Assembly: GCA_045647745.1 (NCBI GenBank)
Contig: JAZRMQ010000029.1
Span: 1 to 64,000, forward strand
Source: HGM04593 sp045647745
GTDB taxonomy: Bacteria; Bacteroidota; Bacteroidia; Bacteroidales; Bacteroidaceae
DNA length: 64,000 nt
Direction of reading: 5' to 3'
Shown: in pieces, positions 52,547 through 61,286 of the stretch
How the letters are laid out: every line of letters starts with the position of its first letter
How positions within the stretch are numbered: position 1 is the stretch's first letter
Position numbers and translations under genes: made by a program
Notes under the pieces: generated by a model
What the model was told of the DNA's origin: nothing
What the model saw: the letters and a program-made list of their open reading frames with translations, nothing else
The model's database searches: none

Positions 52547-52921
52547 ATGCCAAAGATTGGAATGACATTTACAAGCGAGGCGGTTGTCTCATCGTCGAAC
52601 ACAGCAGTATCATTAGGGTCGGGCGACCTGCCGGTTTTTGCTACCCCTGCAATGGTAGCGCTGATGGAAAATGCCGCAATGAATGTTGTTGCTCCGGCGT
52701 TGCCACAAGGCACCACAACCGTTGGCGCCGAAATAAACACAACACACATTAAGCCGTCGGCTGTTGGAGCAAGAGTGCTGGCAACGGCAACACTCACTGC
52801 GGTCGAGGGGCGCAAGCTTACATTTGCTGTTGAAGCTGTTGATGAGGGTGGCGTGATAGGAAAAGGAACGCACGTTCGCTTCATTGTGGACAAAGAGCGT
52901 TTTATGGCAAAGCTGGGTTAG
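52547..52921 (+). CDS. Hotdog-fold thioesterase, FlK-like
   Basis: A 124-residue protein of the fluoroacetyl-CoA thioesterase-like (FlK) family. The hotdog helix is FATPAMVALMENAAMNVVAPAL, with the conserved Glu (MEN) near residue 42. The following strand GTTTVGAEINTTHIKPSAVG carries the conserved His. Members usually cleave small acyl-CoA esters; the substrate here is unknown and no fluorinated chemistry is implied. It is followed by a lipoprotein gene 43 nt downstream. Confidence 0.88.
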   Translation: MPKIGMTFTSEAVVSSSNTAVSLGSGDLPVFATPAMVALMENAAMNVVAPALPQGTTTVGAEINTTHIKPSAVGARVLATATLTAVEGRKLTFAVEAVDEGGVIGKGTHVRFIVDKERFMAKLG

Positions 52922-52964
52922 TCAAGGGTTATAAAAGAGGTAAAACAAACAAAAATAAAATAGT

Positions 52965-53315
52965 ATGAAAAAAATCTTTATCTGTTTAGCACTATTAATC
53001 TCGTTTTTTATGGTGTCGTGCCAAACTCCTGCCGAGGAATCAATAAACGAGTTGGAGATGATTGTTGAAATGGTGGAGGCCGATTGCGAATATTATACTC
53101 TTGAGGACTACGAAATGTTGGCCGAGGAACTGGAAGAGTTTAAAGTTAATTATGCCGACGTGGAATACACTCCGGAGCAACAGCAACGCTTGGAGGAACT
53201 GAACGTAAAGCTGGCATCTATTATTTCGGAGAATATGAAAGGGAAAATGAATAATGCCGTAGAGGATTTTATAGGCGGTTTTATGAACGTTGCCAATTTC
53301 TTGAATCTTTTCTAG
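52965..53315 (+). CDS. Small acidic helical lipoprotein
   Basis: A 116-residue exported lipoprotein with lipobox MVSC (Cys19). The mature part is strongly acidic and predicted to be helical, with a coiled-coil-like Glu-rich stretch (residues 27-90, including EQQQRLEELNVKLA). It resembles small DUF6565-type Bacteroidales lipoproteins, but I cannot confirm the family. Function is unknown. Confidence 0.7.
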   Translation: MKKIFICLALLISFFMVSCQTPAEESINELEMIVEMVEADCEYYTLEDYEMLAEELEEFKVNYADVEYTPEQQQRLEELNVKLASIISENMKGKMNNAVEDFIGGFMNVANFLNLF

Positions 53316-53419
53316 AATTATCGTATAAAGATTGGGCTTTTTTGCAAAAAAGTCGGGTGGCTGAATATAGTTACTCGGCTTTTTGCATTTTTTAACACTT
53401 TTGGCAAAACTTTTGCGTC

Positions 53420-53610
53420 AATAAAAATGTTTACATTATGCAACTCACCGAAAAAAGTTGTTCTGGATATGTGAATACCTAGCAGCAACTGGTTTATACA
53501 ATGCTTTATTATACAACGGTGATAGTTGCATAGTAGTTTTGTCGTGTTTTATTTTGTGTTTGTGTTTAGGTTGCCCTCTGATGTGAATCACGGGGCAACC
53601 GCTTTTTTTT
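53420..53610 (+). ncRNA. Predicted structured non-coding RNA with terminator
   Basis: In the 394-bp gap before ispE, 53438-53450 pairs with 53517-53531 (13 bp, one 2-nt bulge), enclosing a smaller hairpin (AGTTG at 53456-53460 with CAACT at 53486-53490). An intrinsic terminator follows (53569-53576 with 53593-53600, then eight Ts). A weak promoter (TTTG at 53382-53385, AACTTTTG at 53408-53415) would start RNA near 53420, giving about 190 nt. No ORF of note lies inside. The size recalls 6S RNA, but I do not claim identity. Confidence 0.5.
53569..53610 (+). terminator. Intrinsic terminator of the predicted ncRNA
   Basis: An 8-bp GC-rich stem (53569-53576 with 53593-53600) with an inner TGAT/ATCA pairing, followed directly by GC and eight Ts on the plus strand. 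Confidence 0.8.
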
Positions 53611-53645
53611 GTATAAAATTATAGCCTGTAACACCAATGAAAAAC

Positions 53646-53684
53646 AAAAAACAGGGCTCTTCGCACTGAAGAATCCTGTTTTTT
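53646..53684. terminator. Bidirectional terminator after ispE
   Basis: Arms ACAGG (53651-53655) and CCTGT (53675-53679) plus an inner TCTTC/GAAGA stem, flanked by A and T tracts on both sides. It is 26 nt beyond the ispE stop on the minus strand. Confidence 0.75.
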
Positions 53685-53709
53685 ATGAGGGTAACCGGCT
53701 TTGGCTGTT

Positions 53710-54543
53710 TTAATCTATTCTTTTGCTCCAGCAGAACATTTCCGGGAAGAGCGCTTTTATCTTTTCAATATCCTGTTCTTCCTTAAAAATTCCAAAGAAC
53801 GAAGAGCCGCTACCCGACATTGATGCATATTCGGCACCTAGAGAGTATAAATCCTCTTTCACCTTTTCCATTGCAGGATACTTGGCAAAGATACTCTTTT
53901 CAAAATCGTTTTTCATAGCATCTTTCCACTGATTGATGGGGCGCTTGGCAATCTCGGTCAAGGGCTCTAGTGGCTTTTGCGGTGTTACAAGCGCGTATGC
54001 ATCTTTTGTTGAGATGTGAACGTCGGGTTTAACAAGCACAAGGTAGTGTCCGCTGATGCTGCAGGGAGTTGGTGAGAGCTTGTCACCAATGCCTGTTGCG
54101 TATGCGGGGGTGTTGTCGATGAAGAATGCACAATCGGCACCGATGCGCGAGGCGTAACCGCGCAACTGCTCGGCTGTGAGCCCGAGCTTGGCAATGTTGT
54201 TGAGCATTTTAAGTGCAAAGGCTGCATCAGAACTTCCTCCGCCCAAGCCTGCACCGGTGGGAATATGCTTGTAGAGGGATATTTCAACCTTTGGCAGCTT
54301 ATGGTCGGCCGCGAGTGCCTTGTAGGCTTTGATAACAAGATTATCGTCGTCGTTTCCTTCAAAAACAGCATTGTGCATTGTGAAGGTATATTCGGGTGCG
54401 TTGGGTGCGGTAACCGGTGTAATCTCAAGAATGTCGCAGAGTGGAATAGGGTAGAACACCGTTTCAAGGTTGTGGTAACCATCGGGGCGCTTCTCTACAA
54501 TGTCGAGCCCGAGATTTATCTTTGCATTTGGGAATGTAATCAT
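53710..54543 (-). CDS. ispE: 4-diphosphocytidyl-2-C-methyl-D-erythritol kinase
   Basis: GHMP-family kinase of the MEP isoprenoid pathway. The 277 residues include NAKINLGLDIVEKRPDGYHNLETVF (residues 6-30), the ATP-binding loop PTGAGLGGGSSDAAFAL near 91, and a C-terminal MSGSGSSFFGIF. A TACCTTTG -7 box (minus strand, 54567-54574) gives a 23-nt leader region. It is divergent from dnaB. Confidence 0.97.
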   Translation of the reverse strand: MITFPNAKINLGLDIVEKRPDGYHNLETVFYPIPLCDILEITPVTAPNAPEYTFTMHNAVFEGNDDDNLVIKAYKALAADHKLPKVEISLYKHIPTGAGLGGGSSDAAFALKMLNNIAKLGLTAEQLRGYASRIGADCAFFIDNTPAYATGIGDKLSPTPCSISGHYLVLVKPDVHISTKDAYALVTPQKPLEPLTEIAKRPINQWKDAMKNDFEKSIFAKYPAMEKVKEDLYSLGAEYASMSGSGSSFFGIFKEEQDIEKIKALFPEMFCWSKRID

Positions 54544-54635
54544 CGTATTTTATGTTTTTTACTTCTCAAAGGTAATGCTTTTTTTCTGTATCGTTGATAA
54601 CTTGCACTGTTTTGTTAATAAAGCTCTTTCAGTTT

Positions 54636-54668
54636 CTTGCTTTATTTATGCAGTTGTGTGTATCTTCG
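54636..54668 (+). promoter_or_regulatory. dnaB promoter
   Basis: CTTG (54636-54639), 21-nt spacer, TATCTTCG (54661-54668), 32 nt before the dnaB start. The -7 box has the TTCG variant. Confidence 0.55.
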
Positions 54669-54700
54669 CAGCCGGAATAAAGAAACATCTTCTGAATATT

Positions 54701-56281
54701 ATGGAAGGAACAAACACAACAAAGAGAAAAACGACTCGCCGTGCAGCTGCCGATGCTACACCAAAATTGAGTGATTATGGACACGTTCAGCCACAGGCTC
54801 TCGAGTTCGAGGAGGCTGTGCTGGGTGCGCTGATGATTGACAGCGATGCTATTGGTCGCTTGGGCGGAGTGTTGAAGCCCGAGTCGTTCTATGATAAACG
54901 CAACCAATTGCTTTTTGAGGCGATACAGCAGATGGACCTCAACGACCGTCCCGTAGACATTCTCACCGTTACAGAGTTTTTGCGCAGCAAGGGAACGCTC
55001 GACGAGGTTGGTGGCCCTGTGTATGTGGCGCAACTGACAAGCAAGGTCGTTTCGTCGGTGAATATTGAGTATCACGCAAATATTATTGCGCAAAAGAAAC
55101 TCGCCCGCGACCTCATACGCTTTACAAGCAAAACTCAAGTGCAGGCTTTTGACGAGACGCAGGATATTGAGGAGCTGATGCAACAGGCCGAGTCGGAGCT
55201 TTTTGAAATCTCCGGCAATAATATGAAGAAGGATTACACACAGATTAATCCCGTTATTAAACAGGCCTACGATCAAATTATCACAGCCTCAAAGAATACC
55301 AGCGGTATTAGCGGATTAAGCACAGGCTATCATCGCTTGGATAAGGTGCTCTCGGGCTGGCAGCCAACCGACCTTATTATCCTTGCAGCCCGTCCTGCGA
55401 TGGGAAAGACCGCATTTGCCCTTTCTCTTGTGCGTAATATGGCTATTGACCAAGGTATCCCCTGTGGTATGTTCTCGCTTGAGATGGGTAACGTGCAGCT
55501 GGTGCAGCGTCTGATTTGTAATGTGTGCCAAATTCCGGGTGATAAAATACGTAGCGGACAGCTCGAACGTTATGAGTGGGGACAGCTCGATAATAAGATT
55601 GTGGCGCTTGAAAATGCACCTCTTTATATTGACGACACTCCTCAGCTATCGGTGTTTGAGCTGCGTTCAAAGGCTCGCCGAATGGTGCGTGAGCACGGTG
55701 TGAAGATGATTTTTATCGACTATCTTCAGTTGATGACAGCAAATACCGGAAAGGGTAGCCGCCAAGAGGAGATTAGTACAATTTCGCGTGCTCTCAAAGG
55801 CTTGGCAAAGGAGTTGAATATTCCTATTATGGCGCTCAGTCAGTTGAACCGTAACGTCGAGGGACGTGAAGGTCTTGAAGGTAAGCGCCCGCAGTTGAGC
55901 GACCTTCGTGAGTCGGGTGCCATTGAGCAGGATGCCGATATTGTAATGTTCGTCAATCGTCCCGAGTATTTTCATATTTATAAGGATGGTGATTTTGATT
56001 GGCGTGGAAAGGCTGAGATTATTATTGCAAAGCATCGTAACGGTGGCTTGGACAATGTGCCTTTGCTCTTCCGCAAGGAGTATGCGCGCTTTATGAACCT
56101 CGATGATGAGAGCCTTGCGCCACCTCCGGGTGATATGCCTGTTATGCGTGGCTCAAAGATGAATGTTGCTGTTCCGTCCGAGCCTGAATATATACCGGAT
56201 ATTCCCGATTATCTGCAAAATCAGGGGGCGCAGATGATGCCTCCGGGATTGCAGGGCGGCAACGATATTGTTCCGTTCTAA
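54701..56281 (+). CDS. dnaB: Replicative DNA helicase DnaB
   Basis: Hexameric 5'-3' helicase of the replisome. Using ATG 54701 (MEGTNTTKRKTTRR) gives 526 residues; the open frame upstream covers the promoter and ispE start and is not coding. The N-terminal DnaB helical domain is at about 30-135. The RecA-like core has Walker A AARPAMGKTAFAL near residue 227 and Walker B MIFIDYLQLM near 337. Motif SQLNRNVEGREG follows near residue 380. No intein is present. Confidence 0.98.
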   Translation: MEGTNTTKRKTTRRAAADATPKLSDYGHVQPQALEFEEAVLGALMIDSDAIGRLGGVLKPESFYDKRNQLLFEAIQQMDLNDRPVDILTVTEFLRSKGTLDEVGGPVYVAQLTSKVVSSVNIEYHANIIAQKKLARDLIRFTSKTQVQAFDETQDIEELMQQAESELFEISGNNMKKDYTQINPVIKQAYDQIITASKNTSGISGLSTGYHRLDKVLSGWQPTDLIILAARPAMGKTAFALSLVRNMAIDQGIPCGMFSLEMGNVQLVQRLICNVCQIPGDKIRSGQLERYEWGQLDNKIVALENAPLYIDDTPQLSVFELRSKARRMVREHGVKMIFIDYLQLMTANTGKGSRQEEISTISRALKGLAKELNIPIMALSQLNRNVEGREGLEGKRPQLSDLRESGAIEQDADIVMFVNRPEYFHIYKDGDFDWRGKAEIIIAKHRNGGLDNVPLLFRKEYARFMNLDDESLAPPPGDMPVMRGSKMNVAVPSEPEYIPDIPDYLQNQGAQMMPPGLQGGNDIVPF

Positions 56282-56287
56282 CAACAG

Positions 56288-56325
56288 AAAAAAAATGCTG
56301 TGAGCGCGCTCACAGCATTTTTTTT
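56288..56325. terminator. Bidirectional terminator between dnaB and trpS
   Basis: A 38-bp perfect palindrome with a GC core flanked by eight As and eight Ts. It serves both convergent genes. Confidence 0.95.
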
Positions 56326-56344
56326 TCTGTTATAGTGGTGAAGA

Positions 56345-57436
56345 TTACTTGTTCTCGGCGAATTTCTTTGCCTGCTCTTCAATAAGTTCTTTATCCTCGA
56401 AATAGTTGATTTTCATTGCACGACGAACATCGTTGAGGGTGTCGGACGCTACGGCGCGTGCATCCTCGCAGCCCTTTTGCAATAGTGCATAGACCTCGGG
56501 GATTTTCTGCTCCCACTCTTTGCGACGTGCACGGATGGGTGCAAGCTCCTCCTCAAGAATTGCAATTAGGAAACGCTTCACTTTTACGTCGCCCAAGCCA
56601 CCGCGCATATAGTGCGCCTTAAGCTCGTCGAGGTTGGGGTATTCGGGCAGATATTTTTCAAAGTGCTCGGGGCGGCAGAAAGCATCAAGATATGTGAACA
56701 CGGTGTTACCCTCGACCTTGCCCGGGTCTTGCACACGAAGGTGGTCGGGGTCGGTGTACATTGACATAACGTGCTGCTTAAGCTCCTCGGCTGTGTCCGA
56801 TAGGTAGATGCAGTTGCCAAGAGACTTGCTCATCTTTGCCTTTCCGTCGGTTCCCGGCAAGCGTAAGCAAGCCGCGTTTGATGGCAACAAAATCTCGGGC
56901 TCAACAAGTGTCTCGCCATAGATGCCATTAAAGCGGCGCGCAATCTCACGAGCCTGTTCAATCATTGGCTGTTGGTCCTCGCCGGCAGGAACGGTTGTTG
57001 CGCGGAAGGCTGTAATATCCGATGCTTGACTGATGGGGTAGGTGAAGAAACCTACGGGTATGCTTGTCTCGAAATTGCGCATCTGAATCTCGGTCTTGAC
57101 CGTTGGGTTACGCTGCAAACGCGATACTGTGACAAGGTTCATATAGTAGAACGCAAGCACGCAAAGCTCGGGTACCTGTGACTGGATGAAGATGGTGCAC
57201 TGCGACGGGTCAATGCCAACCGACAGATAATCGAGTGCAACCTCAATGATATTTTGGCGCACCTTCTCGGGGTTGTCGGCGTTGTCGGTGAGTGCTTGTG
57301 CGTCGGCAATCATAATGAAAATTTTGTCATATATGCCCGAGTTCTGTAGCTCTACGCGACGGCGCAGTGAGCCAACGTAGTGTCCCAAATGCAGGCGGCC
57401 TGTAGGGCGGTCGCCGGTAAGTATTATCTTGCTCAT
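56345..57436 (-). CDS. trpS: Tryptophan--tRNA ligase
   Basis: Class I aminoacyl-tRNA synthetase. The HIGH motif reads HLGH (RLHLGHYVGSLRRR, near residue 15) and the KMSKS motif is intact (GKAMSKSLGNCIYLSD region: AKMSKS). At 363 residues it is slightly longer than the E. coli enzyme. A TATCTTCG box on the minus strand (57464-57471) is the likely -7 element. Confidence 0.97.
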   Translation of the reverse strand: MSKIILTGDRPTGRLHLGHYVGSLRRRVELQNSGIYDKIFIMIADAQALTDNADNPEKVRQNIIEVALDYLSVGIDPSQCTIFIQSQVPELCVLAFYYMNLVTVSRLQRNPTVKTEIQMRNFETSIPVGFFTYPISQASDITAFRATTVPAGEDQQPMIEQAREIARRFNGIYGETLVEPEILLPSNAACLRLPGTDGKAKMSKSLGNCIYLSDTAEELKQHVMSMYTDPDHLRVQDPGKVEGNTVFTYLDAFCRPEHFEKYLPEYPNLDELKAHYMRGGLGDVKVKRFLIAILEEELAPIRARRKEWEQKIPEVYALLQKGCEDARAVASDTLNDVRRAMKINYFEDKELIEEQAKKFAENK

Positions 57437-57619
57437 AATCTACGTGTTTTTTTAATTTGACTGCGAAGATAACGATAAAATGCCAAAAAAACTCTTCCCG
57501 GACGAGTTTTATTTTTCTTTGATGCCAAAGTTGGCGCTTTTTTGCTGTTTTGACATTTTATTGCTGTTTAAATGTATATAATATTTTTCGCACCTTTTCC
57601 TTATTTAAGAAAAAAAGTG

Positions 57620-57627
57620 TATTTTTG
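57620..57627 (+). promoter_or_regulatory. pheT promoter, -7 element
   Basis: An exact TATTTTTG box. The start site would be near 57634, giving a leader of about 140 nt that contains the dispersed repeat at 57668-57740. No T-box or attenuator was recognised in that leader. Confidence 0.5.
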
Positions 57628-57667
57628 CAACTTGGTTGCGAAGATAGGCTGCGGTGTTTTGCGAACC

Positions 57668-57740
57668 GCTTGTCATACTGAGCAAAGCGAAGTATCTAAT
57701 ATGTCTTTTGATGAGATTTTTCATCTCGTTCAAAAAGGCA
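57668..57740. repeat. REP-like dispersed repeat fragment
   Basis: The stretch begins CTTGTCATACTGAGCAAAGC and continues with GAAGTATC, the sequence that in one frame translates as HTEQSEVS. This motif is widespread as a dispersed intergenic repeat in Bacteroidetes and other bacteria and is often mis-annotated as small proteins. A small hairpin (GATGAGATTTTTCATCTC) lies in its right part. It sits in the 57437-57776 gap, which otherwise holds the trpS and pheT promoters. Confidence 0.6.
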
Positions 57741-57776
57741 TTGCACTGAATTGAAAATAAAATAAAAAACACAAAT

Positions 57777-60242
57777 ATGAATATTTCTTACAATTGGCTT
57801 AAAGAATATGTCGATTTTGATATGACACCCGAGGAGGTGTCGGCAGCGCTCACATCAATGGGTCTTGAGACCGATGGCGTTGAAGAGGTGCAGACAATTA
57901 AGGGCGGTCTCGAGGGCTTGGTGATTGGCGAGGTTCTTACCTGCGTCGACCACCCCGATAGCGACCACCTGCATATTACAACAGTTAATCTCGGCGATGG
58001 TAACCCCGTGCAGATTGTGTGTGGTGCTCCCAATGTTGCAGCCGGACAAAAAGTTGTTGTGGCAACAATCGGTACAAAATTGTACAGTGGCGATGAGTGC
58101 TTTACAATCAAAAAAGGCAAGATACGTGGCGCAGAGTCTTTTGGTATGATTTGTGCCGAGGATGAGATTGGCATTGGTAACAGCCACGATGGTATCATTG
58201 TTCTTCCTGCCGATGCTGTTCCCGGTACTCTCGCAAAGGATTATTACAATATAAAGAGCGACTATCTTATTGGCGTAGATATTACCCCTAACCGTGCCGA
58301 TGCTTGCTCACACTACGGCGTTGCACGCGACCTCTACGCTTATACAATGCAGAACAAGGGCGCGAGCGCATTGCGTCGTCCATCGTGCGATGATTTCAAA
58401 GTCGATGATAATTCGCTTGAAATTGATATTGAGGTGCAGAATAGCGAGGCTTGTATGCGTTACGCTGGTGTTACCGTTAAGGGTGTTACCGTTAAGGAGA
58501 GCCCCGATTGGTTGAAGGAAAAGTTGCAGATTATAGGCCTTCGCCCAATCAACAACATTGTCGATATTACAAACTACATATTGCACGCATACGGCCAACC
58601 AATGCACTGCTTTGATGCCGACAAGATAAAAGGTGGTAAAGTGGTGGTGCGCACATTCCCCGAGGGTACGCCTTTTGTGACTCTCGACGGCGTTGAGCGC
58701 AAACTCTCGGAGCGCGACCTTATGATTTGCAATGCCGAGGAGCCAATGTGTATTGCCGGTGTCTTTGGTGGTCTTGAGTCGGGTACAACCGAGGAGACAA
58801 AAAACGTGTTCCTCGAGAGCGCCTACTTCCACCCAACTTGGGTGCGCAAGACCTCGCGTCGTCACGCATTGCAAACCGACTCTTCTTTCCGCTTCGAGCG
58901 TGGCACCGACCCAAATAATGTTATCTACGCTTTGAAACAGGCTGCAATGCTCATTAAAGAACTTGCCGGCGGAACAATCTCAATGGAGATTAAGGATATT
59001 TATCCTGCTCCTGTTGAGGATTTTAAGGTGGAACTGGAATATGAGTATGTAAACAACCTTATTGGCGTAGAACTTACTCCCGATACAATAAAGAGCATCG
59101 TTGCATCGCTCGAAATGAAGATTGCGTCAGAGAGCGATAAGGGCTTGTCTTTGCTTGTTCCTCCTTATCGCGTCGACGTACAGCGTCCTTGCGACGTTGT
59201 CGAGGATATTCTTCGCATATACGGCTACAACAATATCAATTTTGACACCACTTTACACTCGTCAATCATTACAAAGGGTGCCGAGGATAAATCTCACAAA
59301 TTGCAAAATCTTATCTCGGAGCAGTTGGTTGGCTGTGGCTTCAACGAAATTCTTAATAACTCGCTCACTGCGGCGGCTTATTACGATGAACTCGAGAGCT
59401 ACAAGAGCGAGAATCTTGTGCGCTTGATGAATCCTTTGAGCAACGACCTGAATGTGATGCGTCAGACAATGCTTTTTGGTGGTCTTGAGAGTATGCAGCG
59501 CAATATCAGTCGCAAGATTACCGACCTGAGCTTCTTTGAGTTTGGCAACTGCTACCGCTTTGATGCCGACAAACGCGTTGAGGATAAAATTCTTAGCCCT
59601 TACAGCGAGAGCTATCATTTGGCGCTTTGGATGACAGGAAACAATATCTCTTCTTCTTGGATTGAGGCTGGCCGTCCACTCTCTGTGTATGACCTAAAAG
59701 CTGTTGTTGAGCACATTTTTGACCGATTGGGCTTCAAGCCATCTATGCGCCTTGTCTCTACATTTGACAATGATATTTTTACTGCTGCCATTGAGTTTAA
59801 GGCGCAGAGCAACAAAAAGACTGTTGCACAGCTTGGTATCTTGCGCAAAAAGGTTGCAAAGCGTTTCGATATTGATAGCGAGGTTTATTATGCCGATATT
59901 AACTGGAGCGAGCTGATGAAGGCTGTGAAGAGTGCTAAGATTGGTTATGCCGAGATTAGCAAGTATCCTGCCGTGAAGCGCGACCTCGCCTTGCTCATTG
60001 ATAAAAATGTTACATTTGCGCAGATTGAGCAGGTGGCACGCGAGACAGAGAAAAAATTGCTGAAGGCTGTTACTTTGTTCGACGTATACGAGGGAAAGAA
60101 CCTCGAGGAGGGCAAGAAGAGCTACGCTGTGAGCTTTGTTCTTCAGGACGATAATCAGACTCTTAACGACAAGGTTATCGACAAGACTATGGCTCGTTTG
60201 ATGGAGAACTTTGAGAAGCGCCTCGGTGCAGTACAGCGATAA
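57777..60242 (+). CDS. pheT: Phenylalanine--tRNA ligase beta subunit
   Basis: The beta subunit, 821 residues, of the long form. It has an N-terminal tRNA-binding (OB) domain (residues 40-150), a B3/4 editing domain (about 215-390), B5 domain, a catalytic-like core (TDSSFRFERGTDPNN near 372) and a C-terminal ferredoxin-fold anticodon-binding domain (KYPAVKRDLALLIDKNV onward). pheS is on the opposite strand 21 kb away. Confidence 0.98.
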   Translation: MNISYNWLKEYVDFDMTPEEVSAALTSMGLETDGVEEVQTIKGGLEGLVIGEVLTCVDHPDSDHLHITTVNLGDGNPVQIVCGAPNVAAGQKVVVATIGTKLYSGDECFTIKKGKIRGAESFGMICAEDEIGIGNSHDGIIVLPADAVPGTLAKDYYNIKSDYLIGVDITPNRADACSHYGVARDLYAYTMQNKGASALRRPSCDDFKVDDNSLEIDIEVQNSEACMRYAGVTVKGVTVKESPDWLKEKLQIIGLRPINNIVDITNYILHAYGQPMHCFDADKIKGGKVVVRTFPEGTPFVTLDGVERKLSERDLMICNAEEPMCIAGVFGGLESGTTEETKNVFLESAYFHPTWVRKTSRRHALQTDSSFRFERGTDPNNVIYALKQAAMLIKELAGGTISMEIKDIYPAPVEDFKVELEYEYVNNLIGVELTPDTIKSIVASLEMKIASESDKGLSLLVPPYRVDVQRPCDVVEDILRIYGYNNINFDTTLHSSIITKGAEDKSHKLQNLISEQLVGCGFNEILNNSLTAAAYYDELESYKSENLVRLMNPLSNDLNVMRQTMLFGGLESMQRNISRKITDLSFFEFGNCYRFDADKRVEDKILSPYSESYHLALWMTGNNISSSWIEAGRPLSVYDLKAVVEHIFDRLGFKPSMRLVSTFDNDIFTAAIEFKAQSNKKTVAQLGILRKKVAKRFDIDSEVYYADINWSELMKAVKSAKIGYAEISKYPAVKRDLALLIDKNVTFAQIEQVARETEKKLLKAVTLFDVYEGKNLEEGKKSYAVSFVLQDDNQTLNDKVIDKTMARLMENFEKRLGAVQR

Positions 60243-60277
60243 AAGTGATAAAACAATAACAAATTAAATAAATTACT

Positions 60278-61003
60278 ATGGGTAGAGCATTTGAATACCG
60301 TAAAGCAGCGAAATTAAAAAGATGGGGTAATATGGCACGCGTATTTACCCGTGTAGGAAAACAGATTGCCATTGCCGTTAAGGCTGGTGGTCCCGACCCC
60401 GATACAAACTCACACTTGCGCGCTATCATTGCGAACGCTAAGCGCGAGAATATGCCAAAGGACAATATCGAGCGTGCTATCAAGAACGCAATGGGTAAGG
60501 ACCAAAAGGATTACAAGGAGGTTCCATACGAGGGCTACGGTCCTTTCGGTATCGCTATCTTTGTTGATGCAGCAACAGATAACACCACACGTACCGTTGC
60601 AAACGTTCGCGCAGTCTTTAACAAGTTTGGCGGAACACTGGGCACACAGGGCAGCCTTGATTTTATGTTTACACAGAAGAGTGTGTTCACATTTACAAAG
60701 AAGGACGACCTTGATATGGACGAGTTGATTCTCGACCTCATTGATTATGGTGTTGAGGAAGAGTATGACGAGGAGGATAATGAAATCACTATTTACGGCG
60801 ATCCAAAATCTTTCGGTGCAATTCAGAAGGCACTCGAGGAGAAGGGCTTTGAGATTACCGGTAGTGAGTTTACACGTATCCCCAACGACCTGAAAGACGT
60901 TACCGAGGAGCAGCGTGCTACAATCGACAAGATTGTTGAGCGCCTCGAGGAGGACGACGACGTTCAGAACGTGTATACAAATATGAAGCCACTGGAAGAG
61001 TAA
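60278..61003 (+). CDS. yebC: YebC/PmpR-family protein
   Basis: A 241-residue member of the YebC/TACO1 family. The N terminus MGRAFEYRKAAKLKRWGNMARVF is typical and NAKRENMPKDNIERAIKNA follows. The family has been described as a DNA-binding regulator and, more recently, as a translation factor at polyproline-type stalls. It lies 35 nt after pheT, probably in the same transcript, and is followed by a strong hairpin. Confidence 0.95.
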   Translation: MGRAFEYRKAAKLKRWGNMARVFTRVGKQIAIAVKAGGPDPDTNSHLRAIIANAKRENMPKDNIERAIKNAMGKDQKDYKEVPYEGYGPFGIAIFVDAATDNTTRTVANVRAVFNKFGGTLGTQGSLDFMFTQKSVFTFTKKDDLDMDELILDLIDYGVEEEYDEEDNEITIYGDPKSFGAIQKALEEKGFEITGSEFTRIPNDLKDVTEEQRATIDKIVERLEEDDDVQNVYTNMKPLEE

Positions 61004-61025
61004 AAAACTCTGTCGGTGCTATTAT

Positions 61026-61055
61026 ATAAGGTCGCGTGCGTGCACGCGACCTTAT
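61026..61055. terminator. Bidirectional terminator between yebC and the DUF4251 gene
   Basis: A 14-bp perfect stem (61026-61039 with 61042-61055) with a 2-nt gap, followed by a T-rich run on the plus strand. It starts 7 nt beyond the TAA (61062-61064) that ends the extended DUF4251 frame. Confidence 0.9.
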
Positions 61056-61061
61056 TGTTTT

Positions 61062-61286
61062 TTATCTTGTAAACCCCGGTGGACGGGTTCCTCCACCTTG
61101 TCCTCCGACCCCCGGAGGGCGATTGTTGCCTCCGCCAAAGCCGGGAGGTCGTGAGTTTCCGCCGAATCCCGGAGGTGATACGGATGGTGGACGCACCGGC
61201 GGCGGTGGTGGCATCGGGCGCACTATTGGGCGATAGAATGGCGGTGGGGCGCTCCAACGCCACGGGTCGCAGTCGTAGTTGCTCAG
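61062..61286 (-). other. In-frame Pro/Gly-rich extension after the DUF4251 TGA
   Basis: Reading on past the TGA at 61287-61289 in the same frame gives 74 further codons with no stop until TAA at 61062. They encode LSNYDCDPWRWSAPPPFY followed by a Pro/Gly tail with repeated RPPGFGG units (RPPGFGGGNNRPPGVGG). The TAA lies right at the terminator, as a true gene end would. The codons thus look like former coding sequence cut off by a nonsense change, or a readthrough tail. Confidence 0.55.

Noticed and set aside
54500..54700. N-terminal extension of DnaB
   Set aside because: It overlaps the ispE start and the dnaB promoter; the ATG at 54701 gives the normal family N terminus.
57572..57754. 60-codon ORF containing HTEQSEVS
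   Set aside because: This is a known type of false ORF produced by a dispersed intergenic repeat.
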